A DNA stretch of 64,000 bases from Streptomyces venezuelae (GTDB taxonomy: Bacteria > Actinomycetota > Actinomycetes > Streptomycetales > Streptomycetaceae). Shown here piece by piece: positions 1-8,755 of this stretch. A program made the position numbers and the translations under genes. The stretch's first letter is position 1; each line of letters begins with the position of its first letter. The stretch spans positions 3,124,001 through 3,188,000 of the forward strand of contig NZ_CP029193.1 in assembly GCF_008642355.1 (NCBI RefSeq), read 5' to 3'. The notes under the pieces are model-generated. The model ran no database searches and was not told the origin of the DNA. It worked only from the letters and a program-made list of their open reading frames with translations.

Positions 1-655
1 GCGCCGGTGCCGGTGCCTGCGCACCCCACGGCGCACCCGCCCCCACCCCGGTCGCCCAGGGCGCGGGCGCGCCGCCGGGCAGCGTCGCGGGAGGCGTGCC
101 GCCGCCCCACTGCGCGGCGAGCGAGGACGCCGTGAACTCGCCCGATTCGTCCGGCAGATCACCATTGGCGACGGGGATCGACCACTGGCCGGTGACGTCG
201 GCGGGGGGAGCGGCGGGCTCCTGCCCGTACTGGTGGGCGTACTCCTGCTCGTAGGCGGGCCGGTACTCCTGCTCGTGCGACGACTGCTGTCCCGCGGGCG
301 ACTCCGCCTCGGGGAAGCTCCACTGCCCCGTCGCCCGAGGGTCGTACGCGTGCGGCTGCGCGTGCGCGGGCGGCTGTTCCTGCACCGTGCCCGCGTCGGG
401 CCACCGCAGCGCGCCCGTCACCTCGGGCGGCATGACCCAGGCGCCGGTGGCTGCCGGGTCGGTGGCGTCGGCGACGGTGGGGTTGACCGTTATCTGCGGC
501 GGTACGTAGCCGTGGCCGGGGGCGGCGAGCGGGGCGTCCAGCATGCCTTCGGGGAGCTGCACGAACGCCGTGGCGTCGGAGTCGTACTCCCCCTGCGGGT
601 GCGGCTGCCAGCCGCCGCCGTGGGCCGTGTTCTCTTCGTGCCGGTCGTCGCTCAC
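1..655 (-). CDS. Molybdenum-hydroxylase family subunit, N-terminal part only (probable 2Fe-2S subunit)
   Basis: The 5' part of a minus-strand gene that runs off the left edge; 218 codons are visible. The GTG start at 655 overlaps the stop of the FAD subunit gene in a GTGA motif, so the two are translationally coupled. The visible part is an acidic, Pro/Gly/Gln-rich, apparently disordered extension with no catalytic motif. It carries three TG[A/Q]W motifs at about residues 70-73, 109-112 and 155-158, two continuing as TGQWSFP and TGQWSIP. In the xanthine/carbon-monoxide dehydrogenase family the FAD subunit is usually next to the 2Fe-2S and molybdopterin subunits, and some Streptomyces 2Fe-2S subunits have such a long N-terminal tail (from memory). 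The iron-sulfur domain itself lies outside the window, so the identity is an inference from position. Confidence 0.7.
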   Translation of the reverse strand, partial: MSDDRHEENTAHGGGWQPHPQGEYDSDATAFVQLPEGMLDAPLAAPGHGYVPPQITVNPTVADATDPAATGAWVMPPEVTGALRWPDAGTVQEQPPAHAQPHAYDPRATGQWSFPEAESPAGQQSSHEQEYRPAYEQEYAHQYGQEPAAPPADVTGQWSIPVANGDLPDESGEFTASSLAAQWGGGTPPATLPGGAPAPWATGVGAGAPWGAQAPAPA

Positions 656-1557
656 GACAGCGCCCTCCCCAGTGCTCGTCGGGCCAGCGCGGCGACGGTG
701 CGCCGCAGGTGCAGTACCGCGGGGGCCAGCGGCTGTTCCGTGCCGTCGGCCGCCGGGGGTTGGTCGGGAATGCAGGCGGTGGCGACGTACTCGCCGAAGG
801 CGGTGACCGCCTCCGGGACGAGGCTGCCCCGCTCGCCGTCCCAGTCGATCAGGGAGGCCACCCACTCCTCGGCCTCCAGCGGACGCAGCGGCATGGGCGC
901 GATGGCGCCGACCGCGCACCGCACCCCGCGCCGCGCGGGGTCGAGGACGAGGGCGACGGAAGCCGTGGCCCGGCCGGGTCCGGTCCGTCCGGTCGCCTTG
1001 AGGAAGACCTGGGGGGCGTGCAGCAGCGGTACGCGCACGAAGCCGATGAGTTCGCCGGGGCGGAGCATGTCCATGCCTGCGAGCAGGTGCGACACGGGGA
1101 TCTCGCGGCGGGCGCCGCCCGGTCCCGCGATGATCAGCACCGCTTCGAGCGCGGCGAGGACGGGCAGGGCGTCACCGGTCGGCGCGGCCGACGCGATGTT
1201 GCCGCCGAGGGTGCCCGCGTTGCGGATCTGGGGCGGCCCCGCGGCGCGCGCGGCGGCGGCGAGGGCGGGGATCAGCGCGGCGAAGTCGGGGCGGCCCATG
1301 CGGGCGTGGGTGAGACCGGCGCCGAGCAGGGCGTGGCCGTCCTGGTACTGCCAGCCGCGGATCTCGCTGATGCGGCCGAGGCCGACGAGCGCGGCGGGCC
1401 GCAGTTGTCCCGAATTGACCGAGGACATGAGGTCCGTGCCGCCGGCGACGGGCACGGCGGCGGGCATGGCGGCGAGCGCCGCCACTGCCTCGTCCAGCGT
1501 GGCGGGCAGCTTCACCGATTGCGGTGTCTGCGCCGCCTGCGGTGCGTGCGTGGTCAA
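652..1557 (-). CDS. FAD-binding subunit of a xanthine/CO dehydrogenase-type molybdenum hydroxylase
   Basis: Middle subunit (CoxM/XdhB type), passing electrons between the iron-sulfur subunit and an acceptor through FAD. The PCMH-type FAD-binding signatures are clear: VPVAGGTDLM near the N-terminus and AAARAAGPPQIRNAGTLGGN about 100 residues later, followed by the CO-dehydrogenase flavoprotein C-terminal region. I chose TTG at 1557 (protein starts (M)TTHAPQ) because GGAAGGGG lies about 10 bases upstream; an ATG at 1602 would add 15 residues but has no ribosome binding site. The stop overlaps the next gene by four bases (GTGA). The substrate cannot be told from this subunit. Confidence 0.88.
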   Translation of the reverse strand: MTTHAPQAAQTPQSVKLPATLDEAVAALAAMPAAVPVAGGTDLMSSVNSGQLRPAALVGLGRISEIRGWQYQDGHALLGAGLTHARMGRPDFAALIPALAAAARAAGPPQIRNAGTLGGNIASAAPTGDALPVLAALEAVLIIAGPGGARREIPVSHLLAGMDMLRPGELIGFVRVPLLHAPQVFLKATGRTGPGRATASVALVLDPARRGVRCAVGAIAPMPLRPLEAEEWVASLIDWDGERGSLVPEAVTAFGEYVATACIPDQPPAADGTEQPLAPAVLHLRRTVAALARRALGRALS

Positions 1558-1849
1558 ACCGGCTGCCCCTTCCCGATGTCCGGCCGCATGCTCCACGTAC
1601 ATCGCGTATGTGAAGTGCTCGCCGTTTCGCGACGTGTCACCGTTACGCCTGTTCCGCCGTACGGTACGTGCTCACAACCCGGACGTGGCAACTCTGGCAC
1701 ATCTTCCCCGGGGCCCGACGCGGGGGTCCGCTAGGAGGCATTCGTCCGCGAACCAGGCGGATGTGGCGATTTCGCACGCCTTCGGGCGGCCGCCCTTTCC
1801 GGCGACCGCCCGCTCGACCGCACGCCCGGCCAAGCACCCGGGGAGCTGC

Positions 1850-3475
1850 TCACACGTTCGGGGGCGCCCCCTCGATCGGGCGTCCCAGCACACCGGGCCG
1901 CTGGTGTCGCGGGAGTGGACCGCTCGGCGGACGGTAGTCGACGCCCAGGGCGTCAAGTCGGCGATAGTGGGCGTTCATTCGGCGTTCGAAGTCGGCGAAG
2001 TCACGTTCGGCCGGGGCGGGCAGCTCCCGCCACGCCACCTCGCTGAAGGCCGCGAGGCGCGGGAACACCTGGTAGTCGACGCGTCCCTGGTGCTCCATCA
2101 CCTCGGTCCACACGTTGGCCTGGGTGCCGATGACGTGGGCCGCCTCCTCCTCGGTGAGCTCGGCGGGGACGGGCTCGAAGCGGTAGACGTCCTCCAGCGT
2201 GCGGACGTACGCGATGGGCATCGGCTCGTCCGGGCCGCCGTCCTCACGGAAGTTCAAGTACACCTGCTGCTCGGGACACATGACGACGTCGTGGCCCGCC
2301 TTCGCCGCGTCGATGCCGCCCCGGTAGCCGCGCCAGGAGGAGACGGTGGCGCCCTCGGCGAGGCCGCCCTCCAGGATCTCGTCCCAGCCGATGAGGCGGC
2401 GTCCGCGGTCGGCGAGCCAGCGGTCGAAGTGCCGGATGAACCAGCTCTGCAGGCCGTCCTCGTCGCCGACCCCGAGTTCCTTGATGCGGGCCTGCGCGGT
2501 GGGCGACGCCTTCCACTGGTCCTTGGGGCACTCGTCGCCGCCGACGTGGACGAACGTGGAGGGGAAGAGGTCGAGGATCTCCTCGAAGACCCCTTCGTAG
2601 AAGCGGAGCACCTCTTCGGTGGGGGCGAGGACGTTCGGGCTGACGCCCCAGCTGTCCCAGACGGTCATGGCCTCGGTGTCGACGACATCGCTGTTGCCGA
2701 GGTACGGGTACGCGGTGATCGCGGCCTGCGAGTGGCCGGGGATGTCGATCTCCGGGACGACGGTGATGTGCAGGGAGTCCGCGTACGCGACGATTTCGCG
2801 GATGTCGTCCTGCGTGTAGTAGCCGCCGTGCGGGTGCTCCTGCCAGAGCGGCGACGCGCGGTGGCCCCAGCGGGTGCGGGAGCGCCAGGCGCCGACCTCG
2901 GTGAGCTTCGGGTGGCGCTTGATCTCCACGCGCCAGCCCTGGTCGTCCGTGATGTGGAAGTGGAAGACGTTGAGCTTGTGGGCGGCGAGCAGGTCGAGGT
3001 ACCGCAGGACGCCGTCCTTCGGCATGAAGTGCCGGGACACGTCGAGCATCATGCCGCGCCAGCCGAAGCGCGGGGCGTCCTCGACGGCGACCATCGGCAC
3101 CGTCCACTGCCGGGCGGGGTCGAGCGGGGCGCGCCGGAACGCCTCGGGGCCGAGGAGTTGACGGAACGTCTGCGCGCCCCAGAAGACACCGGCCGCGCTG
3201 CCTCCCTCGATGCGGATGGCGTGGCCGTCGACGACGAGGCGGTAGGCCTCGGCCGCGAGGCCCTCGTCGATCCGCAGCACGATGCCGTTTTCGTTCTCAC
3301 CGTCGGGGAACCGCAGGCCGGTTGCGGCTCCGACGGTGCTGCGCAGCCAGCGCGCGGTGCCTTCGGTGCCTGGTCCGGCGTGCAGCGCGGTCTCGTCGTC
3401 GAGGGGAAAGGAACCTTGGGTGGGCGGGACCCAGCGGGCGCTGGTCGGCGCCGGAACGAGTTGCTCAAAGGTCAT
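1850..3475 (-). CDS. Beta-N-acetylhexosaminidase, glycoside hydrolase family 20
   Basis: Retaining exo-hexosaminidase releasing terminal GlcNAc/GalNAc by substrate-assisted catalysis. The protein has about 541 residues: an N-terminal alpha/beta GH20b domain (to about residue 135) and a TIM barrel from GWRGMMLDVSRHF. The catalytic Asp-Glu pair is in FVHVGGDE (about D314-E315 counted from the start chosen here), and the barrel motifs NVFHFHITDDQGWR and EIDIPGHSQA are intact. There is no signal peptide or lipobox, so it probably acts inside the cell on imported chitin or peptidoglycan fragments. The start is ATG 3475 (MTFEQLVP); an ATG six codons upstream is also in frame. A strong hairpin at 3511-3541 separates it from the gene upstream. 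Confidence 0.93.
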   Translation of the reverse strand: MTFEQLVPAPTSARWVPPTQGSFPLDDETALHAGPGTEGTARWLRSTVGAATGLRFPDGENENGIVLRIDEGLAAEAYRLVVDGHAIRIEGGSAAGVFWGAQTFRQLLGPEAFRRAPLDPARQWTVPMVAVEDAPRFGWRGMMLDVSRHFMPKDGVLRYLDLLAAHKLNVFHFHITDDQGWRVEIKRHPKLTEVGAWRSRTRWGHRASPLWQEHPHGGYYTQDDIREIVAYADSLHITVVPEIDIPGHSQAAITAYPYLGNSDVVDTEAMTVWDSWGVSPNVLAPTEEVLRFYEGVFEEILDLFPSTFVHVGGDECPKDQWKASPTAQARIKELGVGDEDGLQSWFIRHFDRWLADRGRRLIGWDEILEGGLAEGATVSSWRGYRGGIDAAKAGHDVVMCPEQQVYLNFREDGGPDEPMPIAYVRTLEDVYRFEPVPAELTEEEAAHVIGTQANVWTEVMEHQGRVDYQVFPRLAAFSEVAWRELPAPAERDFADFERRMNAHYRRLDALGVDYRPPSGPLPRHQRPGVLGRPIEGAPPNV

Positions 3476-3510
3476 GCGACCGCAGACTGTCACGCGATTG
3501 CACGACGCAA

Positions 3511-3541
3511 AAGGGGCGTTGCGGCAGGCGCAACGCCCCTT
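3511..3541 (-). terminator. Intrinsic terminator after the DUF3039 gene
   Basis: Perfect 13-bp inverted repeat (arms 3511-3523 and 3529-3541, 5-base loop). It lies 60 bases downstream of the DUF3039 stop on the minus strand and just upstream of the hexosaminidase start, so it should insulate the two genes. Confidence 0.75.
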
Positions 3542-3601
3542 GGGCGAAGGGTGCTTTCCGGTGGCCGGAAGTCGCCGGAAGGCCGAGTGGGACTCCGTCG
3601 G

Positions 3602-3901
3602 TTACTTCTTGCCGCCGTCCTTGCCGCCCTTGTCGTTGTCTCCGCCGGCGCCCATGGACTCGTAGATCTCCTTGCACATGGGACAGACGGGGTACTTCTT
3701 CGGGTCGCGGCCGGGGACCCACACCTTGCCGCAGAGCGCCACGACGGGCGTGCCGTCCAGCGCGCTCGCCATGATCTTGTCCTTCTGGACGTAGTGCGCA
3801 TAGCGCTCGTGGTCGCCGTCACCGTGCGACACCTGGGGTGTCGGCTCAACGAGGGTCCCCGTACCTGCCCCGCGCTCGGGCTCGGGCTCAAGAGTGCTCA
3901 T
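3602..3901 (-). CDS. DUF3039 domain-containing protein
   Basis: Small actinobacterial protein of 99 residues and unknown function. Residues about 25-85 match the conserved DUF3039 pattern: HGDGDHERYAHYV, then ALCGKVWVPGRDP, then YPVCPMCKE. The single Cys of ALCGK and the CPMC pair could bind a metal. The tail is Gly/Lys-rich (GGDNDKGGKDGGKK). The start is ATG 3901; an in-frame ATG three codons upstream is less likely. It is monocistronic, ending at the 3511-3541 terminator. Confidence 0.88.
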   Translation of the reverse strand: MSTLEPEPERGAGTGTLVEPTPQVSHGDGDHERYAHYVQKDKIMASALDGTPVVALCGKVWVPGRDPKKYPVCPMCKEIYESMGAGGDNDKGGKDGGKK

Positions 3902-3916
3902 AACGGCCAAGGGTAC

Positions 3917-5101
3917 TCACGCGCGGCGCGTCCCGGCAGCGGCCGTGTCGGGAGACCCCGCGACGGCGGGGCGGGCGGGGGTCTTGTGCAGCAGGTGCAG
4001 GACCAGGGCCGCCGCGGCGACCGCGGCCGCCGCCCAGGGCAGGCGCTCGGGGGCGAGCCCCGCGGCGAGGGCGAGCCCGGCCGCTCCCGAGCCGACCGCG
4101 CTGCCCAGGTAGAGGGCGGAGTTGTTGAGGGCGAGGGCGACCGTGCCGCGTTCGGCGCGCAGGGCGAGGAGGCGGTGCTGCTGCGGGACCTGGAACGCCC
4201 AGCCCGCGGCGCCCCAGACGACGAGCGCGGGGTGGGCGGCGGCGCCGAGCAGCGGCAGGACGCCGATCGCGACGACCAGGGTGGAGACGATTCCGGTCAC
4301 GAGGACGTACACCCGGCCGGTACGGTCCACCAGCGGTCCGGCGACGACGCTGCCGAGCACTCCGCCGAGCCCCCACGCCCACAGGTACGGCGCCACCGCG
4401 CCGTCGCCCACGCCGCCCGAGGAGGCGAGCACGGGCGCGAGGTAGGTGTAGAGGCCGAGGCTCGCCACCGCGCCCAGGAACGAGACGCCGACGACGGGCA
4501 GCACCGTGCGGTCGGTGAGCGCCGCGAGCCGCGCCCGCATCGGGACCGCCGGGGCGGCGGGGATGTCCGGGAGCCCCACCGCGAGGCCGAGCAGGGCGAC
4601 CGCGCCGAGCCCCGTCACCAGCCACATCGTGGCCCGCCACGAGGTGTGGTCGGCGAGCAGCACGCCCAGCGGCACGCCGAGGACCGTGCCCGAACTCATC
4701 CCGCCCATCACCAGCGCGAGCGCCCGCCCGCGCCGCTCCTCCCCCGCGAGGGCGGCGGCGGCCGCGGTGGACAGCGCCGAGTACACCCCGGCGCCGATCC
4801 CCGCCACGGCGCGCGCGACGAGCAGCACGGTGAGCCCGGGGGCGAGTGCGGTGAGTCCGTTGCCGAGGGTGAAGACGGCGAGCGCGGCGACGATCAGTAC
4901 GCGCGGGCGGACCCCGGAGAGGAGTCCGGCGACGAGCGGTGCGCTCACCGCGTAGGCGAGGGTGAAGACGGTGACCATCTGCCCGGCGAGGGAGACGGTC
5001 GTCGCCAGGTCGTCGGCGACCACCGGCAGGAGCCCCGCCATCACGTAGGCGTCGAGCCCGAGCGTGAAGGACCCCACCATCAACAGCCATACCTTGCGCA
5101 C
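3917..5101 (-). CDS. MFS transporter, AraJ/Cmr-type drug or sugar efflux family
   Basis: Integral membrane proton-coupled exporter of 394 residues with about 12 predicted transmembrane segments. The N-terminal segment VWLLMVGSFTLGLDAYVMAG and the loop VSAPLVAGLLSGVRPRVL are typical of this major facilitator subfamily. The start is GTG 5101, because AGGGGAG lies 9 bases upstream; an upstream ATG at 5131 lacks such a site. It is divergent from the LysR gene at 5211 with about 110 bases between them, the usual arrangement for a pump controlled by its neighbour. Substrate unknown. Confidence 0.88.
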   Translation of the reverse strand: MRKVWLLMVGSFTLGLDAYVMAGLLPVVADDLATTVSLAGQMVTVFTLAYAVSAPLVAGLLSGVRPRVLIVAALAVFTLGNGLTALAPGLTVLLVARAVAGIGAGVYSALSTAAAAALAGEERRGRALALVMGGMSSGTVLGVPLGVLLADHTSWRATMWLVTGLGAVALLGLAVGLPDIPAAPAVPMRARLAALTDRTVLPVVGVSFLGAVASLGLYTYLAPVLASSGGVGDGAVAPYLWAWGLGGVLGSVVAGPLVDRTGRVYVLVTGIVSTLVVAIGVLPLLGAAAHPALVVWGAAGWAFQVPQQHRLLALRAERGTVALALNNSALYLGSAVGSGAAGLALAAGLAPERLPWAAAAVAAAALVLHLLHKTPARPAVAGSPDTAAAGTRRA

Positions 5102-5176
5102 GGCGTTCAACTCCCCTGTCTCATGTCTCATGTCTCACGAAGGCTGGAAACGTAGGCAGCCTCCGCATCCGGGGAG

Positions 5177-5197
5177 AAATGCGTGCGAGGCGCATTT
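5177..5197. promoter_or_regulatory. Inverted repeat in front of the LysR gene, candidate LTTR operator
   Basis: AAATGCG-N7-CGCATTT, a perfect 7-bp dyad with an AT-rich edge, lies 14 bases before the ATG of the LysR gene in the intergenic region shared with the divergent MFS gene. LysR regulators usually bind such dyads to control themselves and the divergent target. The role is an inference. Confidence 0.5.
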
Positions 5198-5210
5198 ATG
5201 CTGGGGCAGC

Positions 5211-6089
5211 ATGGATCACGTACCGCCCGGCGTCGAACTGCGCCACCTGCGGGGTTTTCTCGCCGTCGCCGACGAGCTGAACTTCACGCACGCCGCCGCA
5301 GTGCTGCGCGTCGGCCAGCCCGCCCTGACGCGGACCGTGCGGGCGCTGGAGGACGCGCTCGGCACGCGCCTCCTGGAGCGGACCACGCGCCGGGTCGCCC
5401 TCACCGAGGCGGGCTCCCGCCTCCGCGACGAGCTGGCGCCGCTCCTGTCCCGGCTCGACGGGGCGCTGCGCACGGCGGGCAGCGAGCCCCCGCTCCTGCG
5501 CCTCGGGTTCACCTCACTCCTGCCGCAGGCCTGCGCCGATCTGGTGCACGCGTTCAAGGCGGCGACGGGTGCGGGCGTGCGGCTCGTGCGCCGGGACGAA
5601 CCCCTCGCCGGGCTCCTGTCGGGCGCGTGCGATGTCGCGGTCGTACGGGGTGACGTACCGTCCGGCGCCGCGGTCCGCACGCGGGTGCTGCTGCGGGAGC
5701 CGCGCGTCGCCGTCGTCGCACGCGGGGCGGCGGAGCTGGCGGGGCGGCGCGTGGTCGACTGGGCGGAACTCGCGGACGTGCCGCTGGTGGTGAACACGGT
5801 GACCGGCACGACGAGCCCGGACCTGTGGCCACCGGAGCGCCGCCCACGGCTCGCCTGCACGGCCGACAACCTCGACGAGTGGCTGGAGGCGGTCGCGGCG
5901 GGCCACGGCGTGGGCATCGCCCCGGAACCGGTGGCGCGCAGACACACGCATCCGGCGCTGCGCCGCGTACGCCTGAAGAACGCGCCGCCGGTCACCGTGC
6001 GCCTGGCGGTCCCGGCGAGGGACTCCCACCCGCTGGCGGAGCGGTACCTGCATCAGGCCCGTCAGTTCAGCGACGCGTCGTCCGGATAG
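5211..6089 (+). CDS. LysR-family transcriptional regulator
   Basis: DNA-binding regulator of 292 residues. The N-terminal winged helix-turn-helix (about residues 6-65) has the classical LTTR pattern: ELRHLRGFLAVADELNFTHAAA, then QPALTRTVRALEDALGTRLLERTTR. A LysR substrate-binding domain follows. The start is ATG 5211, where the LysR fold begins; the frame stays open upstream but without family similarity. It is divergent from the MFS pump at 3917-5101, its probable target. Its 3' end overlaps the convergent yqgE gene by 28 bases. Confidence 0.92.
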   Translation: MDHVPPGVELRHLRGFLAVADELNFTHAAAVLRVGQPALTRTVRALEDALGTRLLERTTRRVALTEAGSRLRDELAPLLSRLDGALRTAGSEPPLLRLGFTSLLPQACADLVHAFKAATGAGVRLVRRDEPLAGLLSGACDVAVVRGDVPSGAAVRTRVLLREPRVAVVARGAAELAGRRVVDWAELADVPLVVNTVTGTTSPDLWPPERRPRLACTADNLDEWLEAVAAGHGVGIAPEPVARRHTHPALRRVRLKNAPPVTVRLAVPARDSHPLAERYLHQARQFSDASSG

Positions 6090-6664
6090 GTCGCCACCAT
6101 CGCCAGCTCGCTCCGCTGGCGTCTCAGGACGGCCCGCCACAGCCGCTCCGGGTCGGGGGACGAGACGTCGCCCGGTTCGGACTCGACCACGTACCAGGCG
6201 CCGTCCTCCAGCTCGCTCTCCAGCTGACCGGGGCCCCAGCCCGAATAGCCCGCGAAGATGCGCAGGGAGCCGAGGGCCGGGGCGAGGAGTTCCGGCGGGG
6301 CCTCCAGGTCGACGAGGCCGATCGCGCCGTGGACGCGGCGGAAGCCGACAGGGTCGCGCAGCGCGGGCGTCCGCTTGCGGGTGCCGGGCGACGTGCCCTC
6401 GTCGCCGGGGATCACCGCGACCCCGAGCGCCGAGTCCAGCGAGACGGGGCCGCCCTGGAAGACCACTCCTGGCGCACCGGCGAGCCGCCCCCAGCCCTCC
6501 AGGATGTCGGTGACGTCCACGGGGGTCGGGCGGTTCAGGACCACACCGAGCGAGCCCTTCTCGTCGTGGTCGAGGAGCAGCACCACCGCGCGGTCGAAGT
6601 TCGGGTCCGCCAGGGCCGGTGTGGCCACGAGCAGCCGGCCTGTGAGCGAGGACACCTCGGTCAT
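6062..6664 (-). CDS. YqgE/AlgH family protein
   Basis: Conserved bacterial protein of 200 residues (UPF0301); the biochemical role is not firmly known. Family motifs are present: LTGRLLVATPALADPNFDRAVVLLLDHDE near the start, then GVVLNRPT, then FAGYSGWGPGQLESEL. The start is ATG 6664 (MTEVSSLTGR). The gene faces the LysR gene and overlaps its last 28 bases. murA lies on the other side, divergent. Confidence 0.9.
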   Translation of the reverse strand: MTEVSSLTGRLLVATPALADPNFDRAVVLLLDHDEKGSLGVVLNRPTPVDVTDILEGWGRLAGAPGVVFQGGPVSLDSALGVAVIPGDEGTSPGTRKRTPALRDPVGFRRVHGAIGLVDLEAPPELLAPALGSLRIFAGYSGWGPGQLESELEDGAWYVVESEPGDVSSPDPERLWRAVLRRQRSELAMVATYPDDASLN

Positions 6665-6918
6665 GGTGCACATGATCCCGCATCTTCGCCCCGCGCGGGG
6701 AGCCAATGCGCATAACGGAGTGAACGCAGCTCAGGGCAGGATGGGGCCGGTGGAACCGGCGAAACGGACGGTGACCCGGTGTGTCCGGATACGCACGGTT
6801 CGTGTTGTCACGAACTCATGACCTGTTCTGGGCGGCCTCGGCCTTACGGAAGGGGGGTACGCGGCCATTACGCTTGGCCCTTTGGTCCCCCTGTCCATTC
6901 AATCGGAACGCGAGATTC

Positions 6919-8262
6919 ATGACCGTCACCGATGATGTCCTGCTTGTCCACGGCGGCACTCCGCTCGAGGGCGAGATCCGTGTCCGCGGCGCGAAGAACC
7001 TCGTGCCGAAGGCCATGGTGGCCGCGCTGCTCGGCAGCGCCCCGAGCCGGCTGCGCAATGTCCCAGACATCCGCGACGTACGCGTCGTGCGCGGTCTGCT
7101 GCAGCTGCACGGCGTGACGGTCCGCCCCGGTGAGGAGCCGGGCGAGCTCATCATGGACCCCTCCCACGTGGAGAGCGCGAACGTCGCCGACATCGACGCC
7201 CACGCGGGGTCGTCGCGCATTCCGATCCTCTTCTGCGGCCCCCTGCTGCACCGCCTGGGCCACGCCTTCATCCCGGGCCTCGGCGGCTGCGACATCGGCG
7301 GCCGGCCGATCGACTTCCACTTCGAGGTGCTGCGCCAGTTCGGCGCGACCATCGAGAAGCGTGAGGGCGGCCAGTACCTGGAGGCCCCGCAGCGGCTGCG
7401 CGGCACGAAGATCCGTCTGCCGTACCCGTCCGTGGGCGCCACCGAGCAGGTCCTGCTCACCGCCGTCCTCGCGGAGGGCGTGACGGAGCTCTCCAACGCC
7501 GCGGTGGAGCCGGAGATCGAGGACCTGATCTGCGTCCTGCAGAAAATGGGCGCGATCATCGCGATGGACACCGACCGGACCATCCGGATCACCGGTGTCG
7601 ACAGCCTCGGCGGCTACAACCACCACGCCCTCTCGGACCGCCTGGAGGCCGCCTCCTGGGCGTCCGCCGCCCTGGCCACCGAGGGCAACATCTACGTGCG
7701 CGGCGCCCAGCAGCGCTCGATGATGACGTTCCTGAACACCTACCGGAAGGTGGGGGGTGCCTTCGAGATCGACGACGAGGGCATCCGCTTCTGGCACCCG
7801 GGCGGCTCGCTCAACGCGATCGCCCTGGAGACGGACGTGCACCCCGGCTTCCAGACGGACTGGCAGCAGCCGCTCGTCGTGGCGCTGACGCAGGCCGCGG
7901 GCCTGTCGATCGTCCACGAGACGGTGTACGAGTCGCGGCTCGGCTTCACCTCGGCGCTCAACCAGATGGGTGCGCACATCCAGCTGTACCGCGAGTGCCT
8001 CGGCGGTTCCGACTGCCGTTTCGGCCAGCGGAACTTCCTCCACTCGGCGGTCGTCAGCGGCCCGACGAAGCTCCAGGGCGCCGATCTGGTCATCCCGGAC
8101 CTGCGCGGCGGCTTCTCGTACCTCATCGCCGCCCTGGCGGCGCAGGGCACGTCCCGCGTCCACGGCATCGACCTGATCAACCGCGGCTACGAGAACTTCA
8201 TGGAGAAGCTCGTGGAGCTCGGCGCGAAGGTCGAGCTGCCCGGCAAGGCACCGCTGGCCTAG
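6919..8262 (+). CDS. murA: UDP-N-acetylglucosamine 1-carboxyvinyltransferase MurA
   Basis: First committed step of peptidoglycan synthesis: transfers enolpyruvate from PEP to UDP-GlcNAc in the cytoplasm. It has 447 residues, slightly longer than E. coli MurA. The conserved lysine lies in VRGAKN (K26). The active-site cysteine, the fosfomycin target, is C124 in GLGGCDIGGRP, so the enzyme has the fosfomycin-sensitive residue rather than the Asp of resistant forms. The two inside-out alpha/beta domains are complete. The start is ATG 6919 (MTVTDDVLLVHGG). It is followed by two hairpins (8271-8293 and 8324-8355) and faces hup. Confidence 0.95.
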   Translation: MTVTDDVLLVHGGTPLEGEIRVRGAKNLVPKAMVAALLGSAPSRLRNVPDIRDVRVVRGLLQLHGVTVRPGEEPGELIMDPSHVESANVADIDAHAGSSRIPILFCGPLLHRLGHAFIPGLGGCDIGGRPIDFHFEVLRQFGATIEKREGGQYLEAPQRLRGTKIRLPYPSVGATEQVLLTAVLAEGVTELSNAAVEPEIEDLICVLQKMGAIIAMDTDRTIRITGVDSLGGYNHHALSDRLEAASWASAALATEGNIYVRGAQQRSMMTFLNTYRKVGGAFEIDDEGIRFWHPGGSLNAIALETDVHPGFQTDWQQPLVVALTQAAGLSIVHETVYESRLGFTSALNQMGAHIQLYRECLGGSDCRFGQRNFLHSAVVSGPTKLQGADLVIPDLRGGFSYLIAALAAQGTSRVHGIDLINRGYENFMEKLVELGAKVELPGKAPLA

Positions 8263-8270
8263 CGGGCCCG

Positions 8271-8293
8271 CAGGGGGCCGTACGGGCCCCCTG
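8271..8293 (+). terminator. Terminator hairpin after murA
   Basis: 9-bp perfect inverted repeat (arms 8271-8279 and 8285-8293) starting nine bases after the murA stop. It lacks a clear T-run, as is common in Streptomyces. Confidence 0.6.
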
Positions 8294-8323
8294 AAGCGGT
8301 ACGGCGGCAGTACGGCACGCGAA

Positions 8324-8355
8324 AGGGGCGGCCACCCGGATGGGTGGCCGCCCCT
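8324..8355. terminator. Bidirectional terminator between murA and hup
   Basis: Perfect 14-bp inverted repeat (arms 8324-8337 and 8342-8355, 4-base loop) between the convergent murA and hup genes. It is very stable and most likely stops transcription from both sides. Confidence 0.75.
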
Positions 8356-8370
8356 CATCGCTGCTCGGGG

Positions 8371-8652
8371 CTACTTGCCCTTCGCCGCTTCCTTCAGCTT
8401 GGAACCGGCCGAAACCTTGACGCTGTAACCGGCCGGGATGTTGATCGGCTCGCCGGTCTGCGGGTTGCGGGCGGTGCGAGCGGCACGGTGGGTGCGCTCG
8501 AAGGTCAGGAAGCCGGGGATGGTGACCTTCTCGTCGCCCTTGGCAACGATCTCGCCGACGGTCTCGGCGAACGCGGCCAGCACGGCGTCGGCGTCCTTGC
8601 GGGTCACCTCTGCGCGGTCGGCCAGCGCGGCCACCAGCTCACTGCGGTTCAT
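8371..8652 (-). CDS. HU-family DNA-binding protein
   Basis: Nucleoid protein of 93 residues that bends and compacts DNA as a dimer. The sequence is a standard HU fold: MNRSELVAALADRAEVTRKDADAVL helices, then TIPGFLTFERTHRAARTARNPQTGEP with the conserved DNA-intercalating RNPQTGE arm. It lacks the long Lys/Ala-rich tail of the second Streptomyces HU (HupS), so it is the HupA type. The start is ATG 8652; the frame is open further upstream but without similarity. A perfect 18-bp palindrome lies about 110 bases upstream. Confidence 0.94.
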   Translation of the reverse strand: MNRSELVAALADRAEVTRKDADAVLAAFAETVGEIVAKGDEKVTIPGFLTFERTHRAARTARNPQTGEPINIPAGYSVKVSAGSKLKEAAKGK

Positions 8653-8755
8653 GTTTGTACTCCCGTGTTCTTTTGCCGTTGAGGCGTGCCACGCGGCGAG
8701 GCCGCATGATGGGCACAGCGAAGACGATGCTGCCAGGGTCCTCGGACAGTCCCCG

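Noticed and set aside
233..5155. A very long plus-strand open frame
   Set aside because: It is antisense to the hexosaminidase, MFS and FAD-subunit genes, has Val/Arg/Gly-rich low-complexity translation and no motif; high GC makes such shadows common.
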